The translations under genes were made by a program, and so were the position numbers. From contig OX457072.1 of NCBI GenBank assembly GCA_949752795.1, positions 3,286,001 to 3,350,000 on the forward strand: a stretch of 64,000 nt of DNA, given 5' to 3'. Shown here piece by piece: positions 33,889 to 44,590 of the stretch. The stretch comes from Hyperoodon ampullatus (Eukaryota; Chordata; Mammalia; Artiodactyla; Ziphiidae). Under the pieces are notes generated by a model. It was not told the origin of the DNA. It did no database searches and saw only the letters and a list, made by a program, of their open reading frames with translations. How positions within the stretch are numbered: position 1 is the stretch's first letter; each line of letters opens with the position of its first letter.

Positions 33889-36002
33889 GAATTTTCACTA
33901 GATGAAGCTTAACTGCTTCTGAATCCTTAATTTAAGTTGTAGATTATATTATTCTCCTTCTCAACGTCATTAAAGAAGATCTTTCCAAAACAGGAAAATA
34001 TTTTTTGGTGTATTGTTAAAAGTAAAACATGGTCTACCCACAGAACTGATTTGGGGAATTAAAGCCTTTTTCTCCCGCTCCAAGTGGCCATGCCCCTGTG
34101 AGCTCAGAACCCTAAACTCCTCCTTTTCACATCAGGAATTCTTTTATTGAATTGCTCAGTGACCATCAAATTGGTTTTCCTTTCAAAAATATAATCAGGA
34201 TCTTACACTATTATAATAAATATCAAAATTAGAAGGTACTTAAAGGCCTAATTTCATAGGCTCTGGCCAAACGGGGGACTGAGAGTGAAGAGAACAGGCC
34301 CATCTCCCTGGATATTTGAGCTGAACTGAGGTGAGTCCACACACGTGTGAATTACGGAGAACAAAGCTGGGCAGGACAGGACAGCAACACGCTTGCCATG
34401 CTCACAGATCACATCAAAGGGCATTTCTAAAGAGGTGACATCACCTACAGACGAATTTGAAGAAGAGGAAATGTTCCTGAGCTTTTAGGTTACCCTTCAC
34501 AAGAGTTCTAGCAGTTTGGGACATGGCTCAGCAGGAGGTGGGGCCATACTTCCAGATTTCCTGTTTATTTCTGGCTGGGATCAGTATCCTTGGGTGGGCC
34601 TCTCTCTACCTGGGCTGCCTTAGAGCAAATCAGCAGAGGGAACAGTCTCTGCGCTCAGCGGGCTCTGGGTGACACCTCCTCCCACCCTGGCTGGCTCTTC
34701 CTAGGCCACGGCACAGTCGCCCAGTTCAGCTGCTTCCCACCCCCCTGCCACCCCAAACATCGTCATCTCCCTACAGGGGTCAAGCCAGGCCCTCTGATGG
34801 GGCTCCTGTCGCTGGGGAGCGTCAGGACTGTGGTCTCCGCCCTCTGTCTCTCCATCTCCCTCCGGCCTGGCTGCTGGCACCTACCACACCCCCGTGGCTT
34901 TATTTAGTGTTCCCAACCTGTCATCTCTTAGTCTTAGTGACCCCCTTAGTCTCTTAGTGACCGGCCCCATCACCACGCTGACAGTTTATGCCTCTTGGAC
35001 CTTTAAACATTCCTCAGATTTACTTTGATTGTTCAGAGAAGGTGTGTTTTCGCTCATCTCTTATCAAGCAGGCTGAATAGCGCAGTTTGGCTGGGTTGGG
35101 CTGGGGATTACCTCTGACTGCTTATTTTAGAGAAAGTAGAGGACATAGCAGTGGAGAAACCCATCCTTCCTGGGTGGAAGTAGAGATGCCAGATTCCATA
35201 GCTGCCCCTAACTAAGGGCTTCTTGGCTGAAAACCACTGAAAATAGTAAAACACCGTGACGAGGGGGCGGGCGTCCCTTAAGTGTGCTCTAGCTCCCCCC
35301 GACCAGGGATGTTTTCTAGCACACTTGCACCTCGGATCTCCACTCCACAGTTTGAGTCACAGGCACGGCCCAGCAGGTTTATCCCACGGGGTATCCAGGG
35401 GCGGGAGGCCCCCCAACGCCACCCCACTCCACCTTCTGCCCTGAGAACAGGAGGATTCCGGTCACTACAACTTCAGACAAAGTCTGGCAAGGAGAAAGCG
35501 CAATCTGGGTGGTCTGTCCGTCCAGGACCCTTGGAAGCAGAGGGGACTTCTGCTCTTTGAGAATTCAGCATTTTCTTCCTTTCTTCTTCCAGATGCCTTT
35601 ATCCACCAAACTTATCAGGTTCGATACTCGCCAACTGCTGACTTGTATCAGCTTTTGAGAGATAAGGAAAGACTGTGGAGTGTCTACTGAGAACCTGCGG
35701 GACTGAATTTCCTTATTGATAATTCTCATCACCTCAAATATGTCTCTGCTCTCCGGACATAATCTGTGATTTTAGAACATGCCTTTTCTTTTCTGTGTGT
35801 GGTGTAGTTGTTTTTTTTTTAATATATAGGAGCAGGTATTTTAATATGTCTTTATCCAAGTCATTTTATTTTAGTGAGATAAGTAATATTCAAAAGGAGG
35901 AAATCAGTTAGCATTATCTTAAAACATATCTGAAACCTATTTCTAAGCCCCAAGTGTCCCCAGCATTGGTGACCCACCCAGCCCTTGGCAGTGGAGTGGA
36001 CT
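33889..36002. other. Unique sequence
   Basis: A worn MIR may lie at about 34210-34320 (minus): 'agaaggtacttaaaggccta', 'caaacgggggactgagagtg'. A small direct repeat CTTAGTGACC occurs at about 34930-34965. A run of 12 T residues sits at about 35810. No coding evidence. Confidence 0.4.
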
Positions 36003-36034
36003 GGAGGAAGGAAGGAAGGAAGAAAGGAAAGAAT
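36003..36034. repeat. (GGAA)n simple repeat
   Basis: About 30 bp of GGAA units with one AGAA/AAGG variation. An ordinary short microsatellite. Confidence 0.85.
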
Positions 36035-36319
36035 GAAACCGAACTGTGCCCTCAGAGAGCCCCTAGTGACACGTTAACCAACCGCTGTCACAGACCCCCT
36101 CCCTGGGAGTGGCTTTGATGTGCAGCTATTCATTCTCTGGTTGCTGTGTTTACCTTTGTGAACTGCGTTCCCTCCCAAGGGTAGCTAAGGATACAACAGA
36201 AGTGCATGAAAATGTGCCCTGTTTGGTTAGATGTTTTGTTTGAAATCTGCCAAGGTTAACACCGAGGTCAGTGTAAGTGCATCAAGCCACCATCGCACTG
36301 ACCACAGCCGAGGGATGCA

Positions 36320-36425
36320 GGCACCATTATAACCTGCTGTAAAGACAGGGGCTCAGAGTGATTTGCCCAACATCACACACATAAACGGCAGGGACAAGAT
36401 TTGAATTAGACTATAAAACATTGTG
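36320..36425 (-). mobile_element. Probable MIR, minus strand
   Basis: 'caccattataacctgctgta', 'agtgatttgcccaacatcac' and 'acggcagggacaagatttga' follow the reversed MIR order. Confidence 0.6.
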
Positions 36426-36884
36426 TTACATAAATGACACCTATTCCTCATTTCCCCTGAGTTTGTAATGAATTATTTATTGCAGCTGGAAGGCACAGGA
36501 ACTGAGCTGCTTCTTACAGGACGTGGTCTTGGTATAAGAATTAAAGACGGAGGGATGGAAACAGCCCCTGATTCCACCTCCAGCGCAGGTGCTGGCACCC
36601 CCCGCCCCCTTGGTGCCGCTCCAGAGCCCAGCTTAACTGGAGTAACACACCCAGGGGATCACGGGAGCCGATCCGCCACATCAACCCCACTTCCTCTGCT
36701 CCTACCCTTCCTGGAGGTTCAGCTGGTCCTTCAGGTTTTCTCATTTACCTACAGCTCTCCACGCCATGCCCTTCTGATGAAACTAGCCAGACCTGGTTGC
36801 TGTCACTGGCGCTCCAGAGAACCCACATCTTCGGAATTCTTATAAAATTCATGGCCTTGTGCTTGACCCCAGCTGGTTTAGTCC

Positions 36885-37010
36885 TCATGACAAATAATTT
36901 CCCAATTTATAAACTATGATCCTGAGGCATCAAGTAGTAACTCTCTCAAAATCACGTAAAGCTCAGGTGGTAGAATGTGTTCAAGTCCATCATTCTGTAT
37001 CCCAAATTCA
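36885..37010 (-). mobile_element. Probable MIR, minus strand
   Basis: 'gtcctcatgacaaataattt', 'actatgatcctgaggcatca' and 'ctctctcaaaatcacgtaaa' fit the reversed MIR core, diverged. Confidence 0.5.
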
Positions 37011-37888
37011 AGCAGCTCTAAAAACTCCCGACAAGACCTGGTCTCAGTTATGCGGGGGTTACGTGCAGTTTTTACAGGACTTAATGTAAAATTCAAGTAG
37101 GTGAGACAAAAACACCCATGCTCTTCCCCACTTTAATGGGCTTGGAGGCTTCACCACTTGTGATGAGCCCACTGACCAAACCCACGTGGCCGAGCACCGT
37201 TGATGAATATCAGTAACCGCCCGCAACTTGAGGTACTTGGGGCTATACAGTCTCTCTCATGAGACTTGCAAACCTTGGGCCAAATCCTGCCAAATGCATA
37301 AATGTTTAGCAAGTAAATTCAAAAAGTCATACCTCCTGATCTTTTAGACCCAAAGAAATCTTTGCTGTCTGTCCTCGGTCACTCCAAAGAGCACCCACAT
37401 GACAGTTTGCAACTTTACTCTGATGTAAGGCCACCTGGGCTGGGTGGAGCCTTTGGCTGGTCCACAGCCTCTCATCTGAAATTCTAAACATCAAGAAAAA
37501 AAAAAACAAAAAACGGAGAATCAAAAGCATTTGTACAACTTATTTGGCAGAAAAGAATTGATGTTGAGGGTTCTTTCTAATTTCATTTATCCACTGAGTG
37601 TGAATGTTCCTGTTTTGTGCTGAAATTTTAATTTGTGTGCTTACAGGGTGCTGTCCCATACCTCTGTGGGTTATTAATTAATATGCGTCATATTCTCTTT
37701 CTACTTGGCCCCGAAGGCTTGGAAGAGGGGATTAAGATGCTGTAATTCATTTATGCAAGAACAAAAGGGCCATGATCCTTTGAGTCACTACAACTTTTAC
37801 CAACAAAAAAATTATTTAGTACATTTTATTCAGATTAACAAATACATTTTTCGCGCAGATATTAGTAGTATACTGCCTGCTAGCTATT
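37011..37888. other. Unique sequence, no recognised feature
   Basis: Includes a short A-rich run at 37494-37516. No repeat family or gene recognised. Confidence 0.5.
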
Positions 37889-37904
37889 TCAATGGTGAAG
37901 ATTC

Positions 37905-38126
37905 TTTTTTAAAATTTTTATTGAAGTATAGTTGATTAACAATGTTGTGTTAGTTTCTGGTGTACAGCAAAGTGACTCAGTTATATACATACGTACATAC
38001 ATACATATATATTCTTTTTCATATTCTTTTCCATTATGCTTTATTATAGGATATTGAATATAGCTCCCTGTGCTATACAGTAGGACTGTGTTGTTTATCT
38101 ATTTTATATATAGTAGTCTGTATCTC
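37905..38126 (-). mobile_element. L1 3' fragment, minus strand
   Basis: 'attgaagtatagttgattaa', 'gttagtttctggtgtacagc', 'tccctgtgctatacagtagg' and 'tttatatatagtagtctgta'. Flanks AATGGTGAAGATTCT (37891) and AACAGTGAAGTTTCT (about 38128) look like a diverged target-site duplication. Confidence 0.92.
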
Positions 38127-38142
38127 AACAGTGAAGTTTCTG

Positions 38143-38683
38143 ATTCAGGTAGTGAAATGCTAGCTAACCCTGAAATTTTAAGAAATGTTAACTATTTAAT
38201 TATCTTAAATTTTATTAAAAACCTGCCATATTTTAAAACAGAAAAGTTTAAATGGTGTTTAGAAAATACTAAACATCATTCAAGTTCTATTTGAAAACTT
38301 AGAGGAGTGTAATTTCAACCAGCAACAAAGCATTACTAAGAGGTACCCCGCACTCCCTGCCCACCCCACCAAGTTTCTTTTTCTCCTAACAGTTAAAGTC
38401 ATATTGCTTGGTGCCACTGTGGGTAAACACCAATCCAACCTGACAGTTGAAACTGTCAGTGATTATAAGCTGGTTATCTTCATGACACAGGAAAAAATAT
38501 ATATATATATACCAATCAAAAAACAAAAACTACTAAATTTCATAGAAAATCCATAGATCCCCAAGAATGTCTGGGATTTCCTAAGGTCCATGGATCCTAC
38601 TCTGAAAAACACTAGACAAGCATATGAACTTATGCAGTCTACCGAAAGCTCTCCTGCCTTTAAGGAGTTACCTGGGGTGTGAT
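38143..38683. other. AT-rich unique sequence
   Basis: A short (TA)n run occurs at 38497-38510. Nothing else recognised. Confidence 0.5.
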
Positions 38684-38698
38684 AAAAATATAAGTATA

Positions 38699-39053
38699 AG
38701 GACTTCCCTGGTGGCATAGTGGTTAAGAATCCGCCTGCCAATGCAGGGGACATGGGTTCGAGCCCTGGTCTGGGAAGATCCCACATGCCCACAGAGCAAC
38801 TAAGCCTGTGTGCTACAACTACTGAGCCTGCACTCTAGAGCCCGTGAGCCACCACTACTGAGCCCACGTGCCACAACTACTGAAGCCTGCACGCCTAGAG
38901 CCCGTGCTCCGCAACAAAAGAAGCCACTTCAATGAGAAGCCCACGCACCGCAATGAAGAGTAGCCCCTGCTTGCCGCAACTACAGAAAGCCCACGCACAG
39001 CAACAAAGACCCAATGCAGCCAAAAATAAGTAAATAAATAAACAAAACAAAAC
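38699..39053 (+). mobile_element. CHR SINE, long subtype
   Basis: Full-length long type starting 'ggacttccctggtggcatag', with repeated 'acaactactga' blocks and an (AAAT)/(AAAC) tail. The flanks AAAAATATAAGTATA (38684-38698) and AAAAATATATAAGTATA (39054-39070) form the target-site duplication. Confidence 0.93.
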
Positions 39054-39070
39054 AAAAATATATAAGTATA

Positions 39071-41054
39071 CTCAGTACCCCATGGAGTCCTGCCAGGAAG
39101 GGCAAGAGTCTCCTATAAATGCTAAATAAATTACCAAACCTCAATTGCTAAAGATGAGTGGAAATAAATGAAAAATTAACCAGTAAAAATTTTTAAATGA
39201 ACCAAGAAATCTCAGTGTTTTTGATTGGAATTGAATTCACATGAAATTTTAAATGCCTGGCTTTCCTCACAGTAAGGACAACAATTTGTGAAGAAGCTTC
39301 AGGTGTTGCGTTATCTGGAACTATTAAAAACTATTTTGCTCACCCTCTCCATATATTTCTTTCATTTGGTGTTAGTAAGCAGAGTGGATACTTTCCACTA
39401 TAGGATGCTACACTTGATATTATTCCAAATGGTGTAGGGGTGCTGGGTGGGTGGGTGCAGATATCTTGCTGGGGAGTACGTTGTCCTTCAGAAAGACAAA
39501 ATAAAGAATGCAGGAACTCACCAAGAATGCTGAATAATAGAGGAAGAGCGTTTTCACTGTTTTAGAGACTTCTCAAAAAGTTTCACCTTGTACTAGGTCA
39601 TCTGCAAAGCTGGATGAATCTAGGGCTAAGGTGGGGTCCTAGGACTAAAGAGCTGGGAGGATCCTTAGGTACAGCATTTGGTTCGGGACTCTGGAGCAAT
39701 CCTCACATTGTCCCAAGTTTATCCAAAACCAATCAGTCTACAGAAGGAGTTGAACATACTCTAGGGATAGGTTGGAGATTACAGGTTACTTGTTTTGTGC
39801 CTTTCTCTTCTATGTTAGACTTCTGTTTCCTAGAGTACATTAAATGATTGTTTAAAAAAAAAAGTACAACCCCTCAATGGCATGAGGTACAAGAAAAAAA
39901 AATGAGGTTGGTCCAGAAGACTATGTTTAATGTATAATCTGGCTGTAATGTGTAGATTTTTAATGTAAAAAGTCAGATTTTTTTATTATTTCCATTTTTC
40001 AATATTAATGTAACAACCATCAGTAGGATATGTGTGAGTGTGTATAAATAGACACACACGTATTTATAATATTTAATCTACCAGTGATCAAGTTAACAGC
40101 TATTGTAATAATACAGGACATACACACAAGAGACTGAATTCTGTTCTTTTCTCCATCATTTGTTTGGTTCTGTAACTGTCTATCTGGAGTCAGATTCTTT
40201 TCTGCTGTAGTTGCATTTTTTCTTTCAAGACTTCAAATGAAGAACAATGCCTCCAAAGCTTCCTGGCTACTTCTCGGTAGGCTCCAGAGGGACTGATTGC
40301 ATCTTTGACCTGAAGAGCTACCTGAATAGGAGTAAGGAGGACATTTCTTACTGTATGCTGGGGCAACTCAAATCTGTAAACGTGTCCCTGCGAGGTCACT
40401 TTCATTGGAAGCTGCCTTCACTTACTGTCAGACTGAATGTGACTATGAGGGAGAGAGTCCATTTTCTCCCAGTGGTTTTATATTCTCTCTAGAGATGGTT
40501 TCTTTTCCGGTGGAAGACTTTATAGTTATTTATATTATAGGCAATGTAAAAATGAGTGTAATACTGACTAAATGTCTAGCGCCACCTATTGGTAGTCAAG
40601 TATACATTGAATCTTGGTGACTGACATTCCCTTTAAACAGTAAGTAGAGGTGAATTTGACTCTTTTTTCCCCCAATGTCTATGTCCATATGCATACTTTA
40701 TGATACCCAGTATATTTAAGTAGTGGTGGTAATAATAATTATTATTGAATACTTTAAAGTTATGGTTTGAATTATTCAGTTTCACAATTCTCTTAAAGCA
40801 GCACATGCAGTGATGGTCTGCTTTGCAATAGTAAAATGAAAAAGGTAGAAAGATTCTGGAGTACAAGCAAGAAGGAAAAACATGACATTTTCACATTAAA
40901 AATGTATATATAATACTTGTCTTGAAATACAGATGATCACTCACAACACAAAGTATCCTAATCATGCTCTATTTCTTGTAAAACAGATTTTGGGTATCCC
41001 ACCCTACCTCCCCACCCCGCCCCCGAGATTTAAGAGTTTGAAATAATGGGCATT
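39071..41054. other. AT-rich unique sequence
   Basis: About 2 kb without named repeats. A 71-codon frame on the minus strand (40190-40405) has a balanced composition but an in-frame stop right upstream and no domain I recognise. The CTCF-like site at 40577 lies here. Confidence 0.45.
40577..40595 (-). promoter_or_regulatory. Candidate CTCF-binding motif
   Basis: 'TAGCGCCACCTATTGGTAG' agrees with the reverse complement of the CTCF consensus (TAGCGCCCCCTGGTGG core) at most key positions, including the GCGCC and CCT..TGG blocks. This is pattern matching by eye. Occupancy is unknown. Confidence 0.4.
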
Positions 41055-41068
41055 TAAATTCTATTACT

Positions 41069-41428
41069 GGGCTTCCCTGGTGGCGCAGTGGTTAAGAATC
41101 CGCCTGCCAATGCAGGGGACACGGGTTTGAGCCCTGGTCCGGGAAGATCCAACATGCCGCAGAGCAACTAAGCTCGTGCGCCACAACTACTGAGCCTGCG
41201 CTCTAGAGCCCACGAGCTACAACTACTGAGCCCACGAGCCACAACTACTGAAGCCCGCACGCCTAGAGCCCGTGCTCTGCAACAAGAGAAGCCACCGCAA
41301 TGAGAAGCCCGCTCACCGCAACGAAGAGCAGCCCCCGCTCGCCACAACTAGAGAAAGCCCACGCGCAGCAGCGAAGACCCAATGCAGCCAAAAATAAATA
41401 AATAAATTTATTTTAAAAAAATAAAAAA
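41069..41428 (+). mobile_element. CHR SINE, long subtype
   Basis: Starts 'gggcttccctggtggcgc', carries the long-type middle and ends 'acccaatgcagccaaaaata' with an (AAAT)n/A-rich tail. Target-site duplication TAAATTCTATTACT / TAAATTCAATTACT (41055-41068 and 41429-41442). Confidence 0.95.
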
Positions 41429-41464
41429 TAAATTCAATTACTCATCTGTGCTAAGAATAAATGT

Positions 41465-41937
41465 GCCACAAATAGTGCCGAGACAACTGGATTTCCACAT
41501 ACAAAATAATAAATAAAATTGGACTACTTCACACCATAAACAACGATGACCTCAAAACCATTGAACACTTAACAAAAAGTGGTCTATACATACAGTAAAA
41601 TATTATTCAGCCTTAAAAACAGAGGGAATTCTAACGCATGCTACAACACAGATAGACTTTGAGAGCGTTATGCTAAGTGATATAAGGCAGTCACAAAAGA
41701 CAAACATTCTACTCTTAGGAGGTAGTCAGATTCACGGAACAGAAAGTAGAAAGATGGTTGCATCTTTCATCTGGGGGGGTGGGTTCTTGTTTAATCGCTA
41801 TAGAATTTCAGTTTTGAAAGATGAAAAGGGTTCTGGATATTAATTGCACAACAATGCCAGTGTACTGAACTGTACACTTAAAAATAGTTAAAATGGTAAA
41901 CTTCGTTATGTTTTTTTAATCACTAAAAATAAATATA
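41465..41937 (+). mobile_element. Old L1 3' end
   Basis: 'tattattcagccttaaaaac', 'tgctaagtgatataaggcag', 'gtgtactgaactgtacactt' and 'aaaatagttaaaatggtaaa' in L1 3' order. Confidence 0.85.
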
Positions 41938-42472
41938 ATTCTGAGAAATAGATCAAACATAAATGTAATAGCTAAAATTATAAAATTCATAAAAGAAAAC
42001 ATAGGCATAAATCTTCATGATCTTGGATTAGGAAATAGTTTCTTAGATATGATACAAAAAGCACAAGCAACCAATGGAAAAATAGACAAAAATGGACTTC
42101 ATCAAAATTGATAATTTTTGTGCTTTCAAGGACTCCACCAAGTGAGTGAAAGACAACCTGGGAGGAAACATTTGTAAATCATATATCTGATAAGAGACCT
42201 GGATCTAGAATATACAGTGAAGTCTTACAAGTCACTAATAAAAAGACGAGTTAATTTCAAAATGAGCTTGAGTCTGAATAGGACTCTTTCTCCAAGCAAG
42301 TTATACGAATCACCAATAAGCACAAGAAAAGATGCTCAATATCATTAATCATTAGGGAAATTCAAATCAAAACCACAATGAGAATGCTTGTTCATACCTA
42401 CTCTGATGTCCATAATCAAAAAGATTGATAATAACAAGTATTGGTGAAGATGTAGAGAAGTTGGAACCCTCA

Positions 42473-42580
42473 CTTTTCTTTTTGCCGCGCCTGCAGCTTG
42501 TGGGATCCTAGTTCCCCGACCAGGGACTGAACCCAGGGCCACGGCAGTGAAAGCACCGAGTCCTAACCACTGGAATTCCC
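42473..42580 (-). mobile_element. CHR-1-like older SINE in L1
   Basis: Reversed older type: 'gggatcctagttccccgacc', 'agggactgaacccagg', 'tcctaaccactggaattccc'. The L1 sequence GGAACCCTCA is duplicated as AGAACCCTCA on the other side (42463 and 42581). Confidence 0.9.
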
Positions 42581-42611
42581 AGAACCCTCATGTATTGCTG
42601 GTAGGATTTTA

Positions 42612-42836
42612 TTTTATTTTACTTTTATTTATTTTTTTTTTTTGCGGTACGCGGGCCTCTCACTGTTGTGGCCTCTCCCGTTGCAGAGCACAGGCTCCGG
42701 ACGCGCAGGCTCAGCGGCCATGGCTCAAGGGCCCAGCCGCTCCGCGGAATGTGGCATCTTCCTGGACCGGGGCACGAACCCGCGTCCTCTGCATCGGCAG
42801 GCGGACTCTCAACCACTGCGCCACCAGGGAAGCCCC
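42612..42836 (-). mobile_element. CHR SINE, short subtype, in the same L1
   Basis: The reversed short type from a T-rich tail and 'gcggtacgcgggcctctcac' to 'gccaccagggaagcccc'. Perfect 15-bp target-site duplication GCTGGTAGGATTTTA (42597-42611 and 42837-42851) in L1 sequence. Confidence 0.96.
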
Positions 42837-43452
42837 GCTGGTAGGATTTTAAAATGGGGCAGCCACTTCGGAAAACAGTCTGGTAGTTCCTCAGATGGTT
42901 AAACAGAAATTTACTGTATGGTTCACCCCAACAGAACTGGAAACGTGAATCTGTACAAAAACTTGTATACAAATGTTCATAGCAGCATTGTTCATAATAG
43001 CCCCAAAGTAGAAACAACCTAAATGCCTATCAACCGATGAATGGATAACTCAAATGTGGCATATCCCTTCAATGGAATATTAGCCAGCCAGAGAGAGGAA
43101 TGAAGTCCTGACAACTGCCACCCCAAGGATGAGCCTTGAAAACATCTTGCCAAGTAAGGGAAGCCAGTCACGAAAGACCACATAGTGTGTGATTCCATTT
43201 CTACGAAATGTCCAAAATAGGCAAAACTACAGACACAGAAAGTCCATTCGTGATTTCCTGGGGCCCTGGAGGTCTGGAAGGGAAGGAGGGGGTGACTGCT
43301 AAATGTTTCTTTTCAGGGTGATGAATCTTTTAAAATTGATTATGGTTAAGGTTGCAGATATCTGTGAGTATACAAAAAAACCATTGAATTGGACACTTTT
43401 AAAGGGGGAATTGTATGACACGTGAAATATACCTCAAAAAGAGCTGTTATTT

Positions 43453-43762
43453 AGGGCTTCCCTGGTGGCGCAGTGGTTGAGCGTCTGCCTGCTAATGCAG
43501 GGGACATGGGTTTGAGCCCTGTTCTGGGAAGATCCCACGTGCCGCGGAGCAGCTGGGCCCGTGCGCCACAACTACTGAGCCTGCGTGTCTGGTGCCTGTG
43601 CTCCGCAACAAGAGAGGCCGCGACAGTGAGGGGCCCGCGCACTGCGATGAAGAGTGGCCCCCGCTTGCCACAACTGGAGAAAGCCCTTGCACAGAAACGA
43701 AGACCCAACACAGCCAAAAATAAAAATAAATAAATTAAAAGAAGGCTCAACATTAAAAAAAA
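43453..43762 (+). mobile_element. CHR SINE, intermediate subtype, with extended tail
   Basis: Begins 'agggcttccctggtggcgca' and runs to 'acccaacacagccaaaaata'. After its own A-rich tail come 14 bp of non-SINE sequence (gaaggctcaacatt) and a second A-run. A perfect 17-bp target-site duplication AAAAAGAGCTGTTATTT (43436-43452 and 43763-43779) encloses the whole unit, so the extra bases were part of the inserted RNA. Confidence 0.95.
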
Positions 43763-43779
43763 AAAAAGAGCTGTTATTT

Positions 43780-44235
43780 TAAAAAAAGGGAGTGGATGGG
43801 TCAATACTGGATTCAGCATCATTAAACATTGACTAGTTTAGAAAGAGTAAGACTAGAAAGAGAAATGCTGAACACCCTTAATGGTATTAAGGCATATAAA
43901 GTGAACAGAGTTTAGATTTAATGAATGTGAGGTTATACAGTGATTCGTAGTTCGGACTTTATTTTGTTACAGTAAATAATCCCCACAAAAATTGAAAATA
44001 GAGACATTGCTCTTACTCTTTATGTCCCAGACTCATTCTTCCGCAACGGCAACGACCGAGCTTAAATCTAGAAACTTTTCCCTCAGCTAAGACTACAGCC
44101 CCTCTTCCTGGGATTGTCTTTCATATATGTTAATTTCCTAAATGCACAAGCTGTTATTTTCATTCAGAATGTTAAAGGTACCCCTAGGTAAACTCATTAT
44201 AAAAGTCTTGATTTTCACAGCCTTCTTCCACAATA
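43780..44235. other. Unique sequence, no recognised feature
   Basis: No repeat or coding evidence. Confidence 0.5.
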
Positions 44236-44239
44236 GAAG

Positions 44240-44410
44240 CTGAAAGAATCCCTAGGGCAAGCCCCTCAAGAACCATCTGGGTGAGAATTTCCTCGGCTGC
44301 TTTGGTAAAAATGCAGATTCTTGGACGTTACCTCTAACTTACCACATGCCCAGGTGATTTTTATACATACCAGGATGTGTAGATTTGGAGATATTCTACT
44401 TCCCTACTTC
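44240..44410. mobile_element. MER5-like hAT DNA transposon relic
   Basis: 'ctcaagaaccatctgggtga', 'gtaaaaatgcagattcttgg' and 'cccaggtgatttttatacat' recall the MER5-type non-autonomous hAT elements of mammals. The terminal inverted repeats are not clear. Confidence 0.5.
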
Positions 44411-44474
44411 ATCAGAGACGGGGGACTTTTGAAATTTTACTGCTGTATGGAGAGCTACAGAATCCCAGAATGTG

Positions 44475-44590
44475 AAAACTGAGAGGCACCCAGGAGCCCT
44501 CTTGTACAACCCTCTCACTTTATGGAAGACGAAATGAGATGATTAACCCAAAGCCACACTGCTAGGTAGATAGGGGCGCCACCGGGACCA
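44475..44590 (-). mobile_element. MIR-type fragment, minus strand
   Basis: 'cctcttgtacaaccctctca', 'ctttatggaagacgaaatga' and 'acccaaagccacactgctag' follow the reversed order of a MIR3-like element. Confidence 0.6.

Larger units (their letters stand above)
41940..43435 (+). mobile_element. Old L1, ORF2 end and 3' UTR, split by two SINEs
   Basis: 'gaaaacataggcataaatct', 'atatctgataagagacctgg', 'agatgctcaatatcattaat', 'gatgtagagaagttggaacc', 'cagcattgttcataatagcc' and 'gaatggataactcaaatgtg' in order, ending near 43435. It is interrupted at 42473-42580 and 42612-42836 by SINEs. Coding capacity is lost. Confidence 0.9.
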
